The notes beneath the pieces were generated by a model. That model was given only the letters and a program-made list of their open reading frames with translations, was not told the origin of the DNA and did not search any database. DNA of 14,498 bases from Desulfobacteraceae bacterium (lineage in GTDB: Bacteria; Desulfobacterota; Desulfobacteria; Desulfobacterales; Desulfobacteraceae), in contig PIVQ01000113.1 of the NCBI GenBank assembly GCA_003354055.1, forward strand, positions 1 to 14,498, read 5' to 3'. Positions 1 to 6,220 of the stretch are shown here, piece after piece (the stretch's first letter is position 1; each line of letters starts with the position of its first letter). Position numbers and translations under genes: made by a program.

Positions 1-1
1 T

Positions 2-1159
2 CTGCTGAAAAAAAATCCCTATGACCTGGATGTGGGTGCCATTGCCCATTTTCAGAAAGAACATGGTCTTCCTGTGGTGACCCCGTTGTATACCCAGGAA
101 GAGGCCAGGCAGTCCCTGACCTATATTGACGGCTATCCGTTCGGCACTCCCGTGACAATCGGTAAAGATGTCACGGTAAAGTTCTATGTGGCCGGCCATA
201 TCCTGGGGTCTGCCTTTTCCCTGATTACAATCAAACGGCCGGAACGGACAGTGCGTATTTTATATACCGGTGATGTGGGTCGTTTTTCCAAGCCCATTCT
301 TAAGGACCCCACCCTGATGTTTGACGAGGAGGATCGGGATATTGATCTGCTGATCACGGAAAGCACCTATGGAGACCGTGAACATGCACCGGTGGAGGAT
401 TTGGGGGACAGTCTGAAAGATGTTCTGACCCGGACCGTGAGCCGTGGCGGTTCTCTGATCATTCCGTCTTTTGCCTATGGCCGGACCCAGGAAATTATTT
501 ATATCCTCCATGAGTTATATGAGTCTGGTACTGTGCCCAAAGTACCTATTTTTGTGGACAGCCCTCTGGCCTCCAATATCACCACGGTATTTGGAGAGCA
601 TCCGGAATCCTATGACAAGGAGACCCATGAGGCCTTTCTGGAAAAAGGGCTGAATCCCTTTTATTTTGACAAGATTAAGTTTGTGGCCAGTGTTGAAGAA
701 TCCATGAACCTGACCCGGGACGCCAATCCCCATGTGGTGATTTCCGCCTCGGGCATGTGTGAGGCCGGTAGAATTCTCCATCATTTGAGGTATAAAATCC
801 ATGATCCCAAAAACACCATACTTTTGGTGGGATATATGGCCCAGCATACTCTGGGCAGACGCCTTGAAGAAATGGGACTGGGGCATGAGAACGGCACTCC
901 GCCGCCAGAGGCACCGGAGGTGAAAATCCTTGGCAAGACCTATCCCCTGAAGGCACGGGTGGAAAAAATCGGTGGGTTCAGTGCTCACGGGGACCGCCAT
1001 GAACTCATGCGGATTATTACCGAATCCAATTTGAATGTGAAAAATATCGGCATTGTCCATGGTGAGACTGCCCAGAGTGAGGCATTTGCAAAACGGTTGG
1101 CGGACAAAGGGTACAATACCTTTATTCCTCAACCCGGAGACCGGTTTAAACTAAAATAA
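2..1159 (+). CDS. Beta-CASP metallo-beta-lactamase fold RNA nuclease (5' truncated)
   Basis: The frame is open from base 2, so the gene starts before the window; about 385 C-terminal residues are visible. They show the second half of a metallo-beta-lactamase nuclease: GHILGSA (metal-binding His, motif 3), YTGD (motif 4 Asp), ESTYGDR, then the beta-CASP section with SFAYGRTQEI and SASGMCEAGRILHHL, and finally GGFSAHGDRHEL and VHGE (motif C His and the RNA-specificity tail). This order is that of CPSF73/TTHA0252-like RNA-processing exo/endonucleases, which use two zinc ions in the cytoplasm. The HxHxDH signature lies in the missing N-terminus. The GTG at 32 is not the true start because conserved sequence continues upstream of it. 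Family call is secure; the physiological RNA substrate is not visible. Confidence 0.93.
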   Translation: MLKKNPYDLDVGAIAHFQKEHGLPVVTPLYTQEEARQSLTYIDGYPFGTPVTIGKDVTVKFYVAGHILGSAFSLITIKRPERTVRILYTGDVGRFSKPILKDPTLMFDEEDRDIDLLITESTYGDREHAPVEDLGDSLKDVLTRTVSRGGSLIIPSFAYGRTQEIIYILHELYESGTVPKVPIFVDSPLASNITTVFGEHPESYDKETHEAFLEKGLNPFYFDKIKFVASVEESMNLTRDANPHVVISASGMCEAGRILHHLRYKIHDPKNTILLVGYMAQHTLGRRLEEMGLGHENGTPPPEAPEVKILGKTYPLKARVEKIGGFSAHGDRHELMRIITESNLNVKNIGIVHGETAQSEAFAKRLADKGYNTFIPQPGDRFKLK

Positions 1160-1225
1160 TTGTGTTCGTTGATCCTAACAAATATTGTATTTTCTAAATG
1201 GGGCCTTACTATAAGGAGTGACACC

Positions 1226-1243
1226 CTGGCCTTTTTCGGCCAG
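1226..1243 (+). other. Hairpin in the leader of the 59-aa gene
   Basis: CTGGCC (1226-1231) and GGCCAG (1238-1243) form a perfect 6-bp stem with loop TTTTTC. No T-run follows, so it is not a standard intrinsic terminator. A second weaker stem (ATCC/GGAT around 1267-1280) lies between it and the Shine-Dalgarno sequence. The 140-base stretch between the nuclease stop and the small gene may be a structured leader; I could not match it to a riboswitch class. Confidence 0.4.
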
Positions 1244-1297
1244 ATATGATGCACCCTGAACTTGCGATCCTGCTTTGGGATTGCCGGAGGTGATAGT

Positions 1298-1477
1298 ATG
1301 GCCAAGTCTGTAAGCATAGGCGCCCGGGCCTGTTGTGCCCTGGAAAAAGAACGGCTGGTTGAGGAACTGCGAAGCTGTGATTATGATACTACCAGCCCTG
1401 AAGAACGGCATAATTGTTATCGCTGGGCAGCCAAGAAAAGCGGCCACCGGGCAAAACAATGCTTGATTTCAGTATAG
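1298..1477 (+). CDS. Small cysteine-containing protein, 59 aa, function unknown
   Basis: Start ATG at 1298 is chosen because GGAGG (1286-1290) sits 7 bases upstream; the in-frame TTG at 1262 has no such site. The product is hydrophilic, has no membrane segment, and carries five cysteines (residues 12, 13, 27, 40, 55), with a CC pair near the start and acidic plus basic helical stretches in between. It follows the RNA nuclease by about 140 bases on the same strand and ends just before a strong terminator, so it may be the last gene of that unit or have its own promoter. I do not recognise a family. Cysteine spacing would permit metal or redox chemistry, but nothing proves it. Confidence 0.65.
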   Translation: MAKSVSIGARACCALEKERLVEELRSCDYDTTSPEERHNCYRWAAKKSGHRAKQCLISV

Positions 1478-1503
1478 TCTGTTAAATAAAGAATACCCTA
1501 AAA

Positions 1504-1527
1504 GGCCCGGATTTCCGGGCCTTTTTT
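1504..1527. terminator. Bidirectional intrinsic terminator
   Basis: GGCCCGG (1504-1510) and CCGGGCC (1515-1521) form a perfect 7-bp GC stem around loop ATTT. TTTTTT follows on the + strand, and the AAAA before the stem gives a short T-run on the - strand. It lies between convergent genes (59-aa gene on +, 160-aa gene on -) and should end both. Confidence 0.9.
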
Positions 1528-1540
1528 ATTTTCCCAGAGC

Positions 1541-2023
1541 TTACTCCCGGACAATGGCCATGCCATGGTCATGGGAGGTTAGGATTAGACCTCTGCCCAC
1601 GGTATCCTCAAGTTCAAAGGGGAACTGAAGTTCCTTAACCAGCGGCTGGCAGGCAAAAAACTGGGTGGCAAAGGCCCCCAGGACTTTTGAATAAAACAGG
1701 CTGGCCCGGCCGTTTACAGCCTCTTCGGTCAGGTCTATCAGGAATTTGACCTGGGCCGTGCAGGTTTCAGGATGAATGTCCGCAGCCATGAAAGGAGGAG
1801 AGGGCTTTGGTCCCGGGCAGCTTATCTTGGAAAATCCGCAGGCTGAAAATTCCTCCAGATAGGCATCAAGTTCTCCCTCTTCGAAGGTCTCCTGCCGTTG
1901 ATTTACGCATTGGCCCCGGGCGATGATGAAGTTAAGATTTTTCTCTTTAATATAGGCTTTTACCGCCTGGGATAATGTCAGGTCGCCCTGCATTCCTTTG
2001 TTCATATCTTCAAGTTTCCACAT
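1541..2023 (-). CDS. Unrecognised 160-aa protein downstream of HD-GYP gene
   Basis: A soluble-looking protein starting MWKLEDMNKG. The ATG at 2023 is preferred over the in-frame TTG at 2068, which would overlap the HD-GYP gene by 32 bases; neither start has a strong Shine-Dalgarno. It begins 13 bases after the HD-GYP stop on the same strand, so the two are probably co-transcribed and possibly translationally coupled. Visible features: five cysteines (39, 62, 69, 88, 125), a CPGPKPSPP loop near residues 69-77, and HDHG near 151-154. No transmembrane segment or signal peptide is evident. The open frame, operon position and terminator just downstream support a real gene. I do not recognise the family; a role linked to the HD-GYP protein is only guilt by association. 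Confidence 0.75.
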   Translation of the reverse strand: MWKLEDMNKGMQGDLTLSQAVKAYIKEKNLNFIIARGQCVNQRQETFEEGELDAYLEEFSACGFSKISCPGPKPSPPFMAADIHPETCTAQVKFLIDLTEEAVNGRASLFYSKVLGAFATQFFACQPLVKELQFPFELEDTVGRGLILTSHDHGMAIVRE

Positions 2024-2036
2024 GATTATTATTTCA

Positions 2037-3134
2037 CTATTCGCTATAGGTGGTTTGGATGGATTCAAAGGCCGGACCTAAGTCCTGAATGGCCTCGAAT
2101 ATATTGGGATCCAGATGGGATCCGGCACTTTCTTCCAATGTCTGCCAGGCTGTATCTGCAGGGTAGGGCGGTTTATACGGGCGTTCGGACCGCAGGGCAT
2201 CGTAGACATCGGCAAAAGCCACAATCCGTCCGGCCAGGGGAATATCATTCCCTTTCAAACCTTTGGGATAGCCTGTGCCGTCCCAGCGTTCATGGTGGCT
2301 CATGGCAATGGTGGCGGCATATTGCCTTACCTCATCCGCCATATAGGCTTTAGGCGGTCCGTCTGTCTTAAGGGCATAAAAGGCTTCCATTCCCTTGGGT
2401 CGATCCAAAAGAATGTCTTCTCCGATTTTGCAGTGCTGCTTCATTATTTTCCACTCTCCCGAAGAGAGTCGTCCCTGTTTGAGCAGTATCCCGTCCGGAA
2501 TACCTATTTTCCCCAGGTCATGGAGAGGGGCTGTGAGAAATATTAATTCCACTTCTTTAGGAGAGCGGTTCAGGGCCTCGGCAATAATACGGCTGAAATG
2601 GCCGACCCGGACCACATGATCCCCGGTATCCTCATCCCTCATTTCCCCTGCCTTGGCAAGCCGCCACACCAAGTCATGGTGAAGGAATTCCAGTTCCAGG
2701 GTTCTCTCCTTGACTTTGGCTTCCAGGGTAACATTCTGGCGGATCACTTCATCCTGATAGGATTTCAGCCGAAGTGCCGAGGTGATCCTGGCCACAAGAT
2801 CTTCAGCGTCAATGGGTTTGTTTAAGAGGTCGGTTGCCCCGGAATCCAGGGCCTTGCGTTTGAGTTCCCGGTCATCGTCACCCGTAAGGATAATAACGGG
2901 TATGGTACGGGTATGCCCGGTCTTCTGGAGCCAGACCAGAAGGTCAAATCCGGATTTGCCAGGCATTCTGAGGTCTGTGACGATGACATCAAATGGATGG
3001 ATCCGGATCAGCTCTACGGCTTCGTCTACCCCTCCGGCAAAAAACAACTGCCACTCATCCCGTTTGTGATGAAGCATTCGCTCCACCCCTTTCAGGTAGC
3101 GTTGTTCATCATCCACAAAAAGCAATTGATTCAT
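2037..3134 (-). CDS. Response regulator with HD-GYP domain (c-di-GMP phosphodiesterase, RpfG-like)
   Basis: N-terminal receiver domain (residues about 2-125): acidic pair D8-D9 in FVDDE, phospho-acceptor D54 in IVTDLRMPG, and K106 in NKP. A short coiled coil with KVKERTLELE (about 135-155) leads into an HD-GYP domain: TGDH, LHDLGKIGIP (HD 205-206), KQH, SHHERWDGTGYPKGLKG with GYP, and FADVYDAL. All metal ligands expected for an active enzyme that hydrolyses c-di-GMP to pGpG/GMP are present. Start at 3134 fits the receiver boundary. An ATG at 3206 would add 24 residues outside the domain, and neither has a convincing Shine-Dalgarno. No partner histidine kinase is adjacent. It lies between a small membrane protein gene and the 160-aa gene, probably in one operon. 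Confidence 0.95.
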   Translation of the reverse strand: MNQLLFVDDEQRYLKGVERMLHHKRDEWQLFFAGGVDEAVELIRIHPFDVIVTDLRMPGKSGFDLLVWLQKTGHTRTIPVIILTGDDDRELKRKALDSGATDLLNKPIDAEDLVARITSALRLKSYQDEVIRQNVTLEAKVKERTLELEFLHHDLVWRLAKAGEMRDEDTGDHVVRVGHFSRIIAEALNRSPKEVELIFLTAPLHDLGKIGIPDGILLKQGRLSSGEWKIMKQHCKIGEDILLDRPKGMEAFYALKTDGPPKAYMADEVRQYAATIAMSHHERWDGTGYPKGLKGNDIPLAGRIVAFADVYDALRSERPYKPPYPADTAWQTLEESAGSHLDPNIFEAIQDLGPAFESIQTTYSE

Positions 3135-3238
3135 GATATCGTCTGCCCCGCAGGGAAAGTGTCCCGAAGATTCGCCGGAACTCTGGTTGACTGGAAATAT
3201 TCTCATTCTGCCATGGTTTTAGAGCATTATCAATAAAA

Positions 3239-3487
3239 TTATATCCGATCCAGCCGGGCATTGATCACAACCAGAGGGGCTGAATCCAGGATTCTAAAAA
3301 TCCCGTAAAAGATACATAAACCGAAGAAGGGCACCCCGATCCAGGCAACCACGAAAATTATCCATCCGGGAACACCCAGATCCGTGCCCTGAAATCCGAA
3401 GAAAACACCCGCCAGCACAAATACGACGGACATTCCTATTATTGCTGAGAACTTGATTTTATTTGGATAATAAATAATGTCGTCCAT
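3239..3487 (-). CDS. Small two-helix membrane protein, STM3941-like N-terminal half
   Basis: 82 residues: a short polar start (IIYYPNKIK), hydrophobic helix about 13-31, a GVPGWI linker, and helix about 42-64, then LDSAPLVVINARLDRI and stop. The pattern of a Y/S-K start, two helices with FFGLC between them and a following 'LVIN' strand resembles the N-terminal half of STM3941-type hypothetical membrane proteins. Those usually continue for roughly another 80-100 residues, so this copy appears to stop early. ATG at 3485-3487 has CAGGA just upstream. It precedes the HD-GYP gene by about 100 bases on the same strand. Whether it is a genuine short protein or a 3'-truncated gene is open; the family assignment is from pattern memory only. 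Confidence 0.65.
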   Translation of the reverse strand: MDDIIYYPNKIKFSAIIGMSVVFVLAGVFFGFQGTDLGVPGWIIFVVAWIGVPFFGLCIFYGIFRILDSAPLVVINARLDRI

Positions 3488-3920
3488 GATTCCTGTCCAA
3501 TAATTATATTATTATGGGGTTTCAATTTTCCATCCTACATGAACGCGGTGAAAAATGTAAGATTCCTCTGGGAAAAATTCATAGCAGGCATGAGTAGATG
3601 TTGGATATTTCTGGTAGCTGACACCGGGCCGGCCAGCCCGGTTATCATAGTTTTCAAGATGATGCATTTTCTGGATTTTTTTTAAAAAAACTGAGACTAT
3701 GAATACAAGTACCCACCGGTCTTATTTTGATTCCAGTCACCACTGGCAAAAGAAGTCAACGCCTTTGGGCTAAGGGCTTACAGCGACTGCAGATAGATAT
3801 AATCGCTTTTTTGGTACAAGGGAATTAATTCATAAAGCTGATATTTTTATCGAAACGATTAAAGAGATAATTCAGTATTTTATTAAATCACAGATCCGTT
3901 GGGGCCTATTCAACGAATAA
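3488..3920. other. AT-rich intergenic region, 433 bases
   Basis: Lies downstream of the PAS sensor gene and upstream of the STM3941-like gene, both on the - strand. I see no credible gene. It holds two perfect small hairpins: ACCGGGC (3623-3629) with GCCCGGT (3636-3642), and CCAGT (3733-3737) with ACTGG (3742-3746). Neither is followed by a clean T-run, so terminator function is uncertain. An A/T-rich block (TTTTTTTTAAAAAAA near 3678-3692) lies between them. Confidence 0.5.
3623..3642. other. GC-rich hairpin
   Basis: Perfect 7-bp stem ACCGGGC/GCCCGGT with a 6-base loop CGGCCA, standing out in an otherwise AT-rich spacer. It could be a weak terminator for the leftward PAS gene or a protein-binding dyad; there is no flanking T-run on either strand to confirm a terminator. 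Confidence 0.4.
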
Positions 3921-5201
3921 TTAATCACTGCTATAGCCTTTTTTCTTTTTCATTTTAATATACCAATCTTCAGAACCATAAAGTTCGTCTGAACATTCTG
4001 TACACATACCATGGCTAAATGTAACATCGGAATGACTCTGAATATATGACTCAAGCTGATTCCAATACCCCTGGTCATCACGGATTTTTTTACAAGATGA
4101 GCAAATCGGGAGTAGCCCGCCCAGAGTTCTTACCTCAGCTTCCAATTTTTTGTGTTCTGTAATGTCTTCTATTACAGCAATATGCGTGGTTGGCCGCTCT
4201 CCAGGCTTCCACATGGGAGAAACTGTTAATTTCACCCATACGATTGAACCTTCCGAATTTAAATATCGTTTTTCTATTGAAAAATCAGACGTCTTTCCTT
4301 CCTTGAGCTCTCGCATTTTAGATAGGTTTGCTTGCAAGTCATCAGGATGGGTGATTTTTTGGAATTTAATGGTTTTCAGATCTTTCTCTGTGTAACCTGT
4401 GATATCACAATATTTCTGATTGACTTGAAGTAACTGCCCCGATTTGGTCGAAGTCAGTGCTACTCCTACCGCAGCTTGTTCGAATATTGCTCGAAATTTT
4501 TTTTCACTTTCTTTGACCCGTTCATGCTCATGAGACAATTCCATCTCCATCTTTTGGGAGTTCAACTGTATCAAACCTCCCACCAAGGATATGCTTAACA
4601 TGGTTGCTAAAATGAGAATGATTTCATAAAAGTTCCCTGCAGACATGTAGTTATTAACCGTGTTTCCAGGTAACAAATAGAATACCCCTCGTGATAGGTA
4701 AACTGTCGTTAGCAATACAAGGGCTGTAAAGACCATTATGTTTAATTTTATCCGAGCATGTCGGGCCGCTTTGACAAAAACGAGGGTAGATAGGAAAAAA
4801 TAAAAAGCATTAACAAACGAAATAAGAATGAAACGGATACTCACGTTGGGTAGGGCGTAGGTAAAAAAAGGAAAAAGGACCAGCGAGCAAAAAAGGATAA
4901 AAACAAAATGGAAGTGAGTTTTCACTTCTTCTTCTGCAAAGGACTTAAAGCCGTGATAGGTAAAAAAAACAGCATGAAATAAAAACAAGTTAGCAAGGAC
5001 TATGGTGATAAGATCGGGGAGAATATCTCGTAATCCAAGAAAAAAGAATCCTAAAGCATGTAGAGTGATAGCTATGGTCCACGCACCAAATCCAGCATAA
5101 ATTTTACGAGTCTTAGAATAGTAAACCATACAAAGGCTAAGAGTAAAAAAAGTCATGCACAAACCGACTACAAGGGTACGCATATCTAAATTAATAGGCA
5201 T
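3921..5201 (-). CDS. Seven-helix membrane PAS sensor with C-terminal CxxC...CxxC module
   Basis: 426 residues. About seven hydrophobic helices (residues roughly 8-28, 36-58, 66-86, 98-118, 122-144, 155-177, 190-212) form a membrane sensor region. A coiled linker (216-235, QKMEMELSHEHERVKESEKKF type) leads to a PAS domain (about 235-350; FEQAAVGVALT, GYTEKDL, THPDDLQ, VSPMWKPGERP, EDITEHKK). The C-terminus reads LLPICSSCKKIRDDQGYW and then FSHGMCTEC, placing C367/C370 and C400/C403 as a likely zinc-ribbon or redox module. No kinase, GGDEF, EAL or HD-GYP domain follows. ATG at 5201 has AAGGAG about 12 bases upstream. The gene is clearly AT-richer than its neighbours, which hints at different ancestry. 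Ligand and output are unknown. Confidence 0.88.
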   Translation of the reverse strand: MPINLDMRTLVVGLCMTFFTLSLCMVYYSKTRKIYAGFGAWTIAITLHALGFFFLGLRDILPDLITIVLANLFLFHAVFFTYHGFKSFAEEEVKTHFHFVFILFCSLVLFPFFTYALPNVSIRFILISFVNAFYFFLSTLVFVKAARHARIKLNIMVFTALVLLTTVYLSRGVFYLLPGNTVNNYMSAGNFYEIILILATMLSISLVGGLIQLNSQKMEMELSHEHERVKESEKKFRAIFEQAAVGVALTSTKSGQLLQVNQKYCDITGYTEKDLKTIKFQKITHPDDLQANLSKMRELKEGKTSDFSIEKRYLNSEGSIVWVKLTVSPMWKPGERPTTHIAVIEDITEHKKLEAEVRTLGGLLPICSSCKKIRDDQGYWNQLESYIQSHSDVTFSHGMCTECSDELYGSEDWYIKMKKKKGYSSD

Positions 5202-5338
5202 ACTAATAACATTCTCCTTAGTTATTCAAATTACAAAAACATTACTATCATCCAAGGTCTATTCAGATCTACTTCCGACACCTTTTAAAATAATCTGGGC
5301 AAAAACATCAAAATCCTTCACAAGTGTTTTCCAATTTC

Positions 5339-5379
5339 AAAATATTAAAATTTACTGTCCTTGTAAATTTTAATATTTT
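5339..5379. repeat. 17-bp perfect inverted repeat (AT-rich hairpin)
   Basis: AAAATATTAAAATTTAC (5339-5355) and its exact reverse complement (5363-5379) flank the 7-base spacer TGTCCTT. It is 138 bases upstream of the PAS sensor start. Being AT-only except for one C/G pair, it is a weak terminator candidate despite the TTTT end; an operator dyad or a remnant transposon end are alternatives. Confidence 0.7.
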
Positions 5380-5952
5380 TCAAGACAAATCGTCTGATAG
5401 AGTGCAAGTCTTATACCAATTTCATTATCAGAATTGTAATAAATGATGGAGTTATCTGAAAATGCTTATTTTATTATATGGTTATGAAAACAGATAAGCA
5501 CGACTATTCGAGTAATAAATTATTAAACATAATCTGCTTACCAAGATTTTTCACCCCATGAGACATAAATGCGCTATGTGTGTTGATTGTGTCTCACAAT
5601 TAGAAATTTTACCTTCTTCCGAGGTAATTATAAATATCAATTTTGAATAAAAATATTATCAACTATAAATGGTATCATCCGTCACGAGCAAAATTTCAAA
5701 TTGAACGGTAACTACCAAAAGAAGTGCTGGGAGCTCAGCATCAATACGGCGGTGCGTACTATAACGTGTAAAGCTCGGTTTTATAAAATATCCCACCACC
5801 ACAACTGGTATCCTGAGATTTTGATTTTCAGATCAATCAGGGAAGGCATAATTGGTGAATATCCTTACCCTGCCGCAGCCGGGTACATGACAATAACGAT
5901 TGACGTCTATCAAATTCATAACGACCTGTGTATATGAGTGCACTCCAGGAAA

Positions 5953-6047
5953 AAAATACCCTACACTATATTCAGAGGGTTTGAGCCGGGTGAGATAATC
6001 GATCAGGGCCTTGTTCTTTTCAAATTTCAGTTTGTCTTTTTTTATAA
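5953..6047 (-). pseudogene. Stray copy of LysR-gene 3' end
   Basis: This segment repeats the last codons of the LysR gene at 7714-8610. Bases 5971-6026 are identical to 7729-7784 (56 of 56), with a clearly related but diverged flank on each side (about 5953-5970 and 6027-6047). Read on the - strand it encodes KKDKLKFEKNKALIDYLTRL, matching the LysR tail KKEKLEFEKNKALIDYLTRL. In-frame TGA lies three codons before this stretch, and the original stop codon TAA is changed to TAT. It is therefore not a functional gene but a remnant or a recombination footprint, in direct orientation 1,758 bases from the genuine copy. Confidence 0.88.
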
Positions 6048-6220
6048 CCCTTTTTCATTTATTGACATCAGATTTGAAATTGTGGCATTACATTGCAGGG
6101 GGGAATCAAATGTAAAAACTAATCCTGTCTTCCAGGGCCGATTCCCAAAACGAAAATAGGCAGATCAGACCAAGTCCATGAGGGACTAATCCGGTTTGCC
6201 AAAGGGTATTGAAGACAGAA

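Larger units (their letters stand above)
5202..6220. other. Gene-poor AT-rich region, about 1 kb
   Basis: Between the divergently transcribed PAS sensor (-) and dual-receiver HD-GYP (+). No intact gene is supported; the open frames at 5701-5937 and 5938-6159 lack ribosome sites and family features. Contents: a 17-bp perfect inverted repeat (5339-5379), TGAGACA/TGTCTCA arms (5559-5565, 5590-5596), and a stray LysR 3'-end copy (5953-6047). There is also an exact TTGACA at 6062-6067 that might be the -35 of an HD-GYP promoter, although no good -10 is spaced correctly. It has the look of a decayed or rearranged segment. Confidence 0.6.

Noticed and set aside
515..1132. 205-aa open frame on the - strand
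   Set aside because: It is antisense to the conserved beta-CASP nuclease and shows no family pattern or ribosome site.
1226..1243. CTGGCC/GGCCAG hairpin as terminator of the nuclease gene
   Set aside because: The T-run is in the loop, not after the stem, so it does not fit an intrinsic terminator.
2024..2068. TTG start of the 160-aa protein overlapping the HD-GYP gene
   Set aside because: A rare start without a Shine-Dalgarno sequence; ATG at 2023 is simpler and avoids the overlap.
5188..5214. Tiny ATG-started leader frame (8 codons) overlapping the PAS gene start
   Set aside because: It is only a by-product of the AAGGAGAATG sequence; no evidence that it is translated or regulatory.
5701..5937. 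78-aa open frame in the gene-poor region
   Set aside because: It opens on a TTG, has no ribosome site and no recognisable domain; the region looks decayed.
5938..6159. 73-aa open frame on the + strand
   Set aside because: It is antisense to the LysR 3'-end remnant and has no ribosome site.
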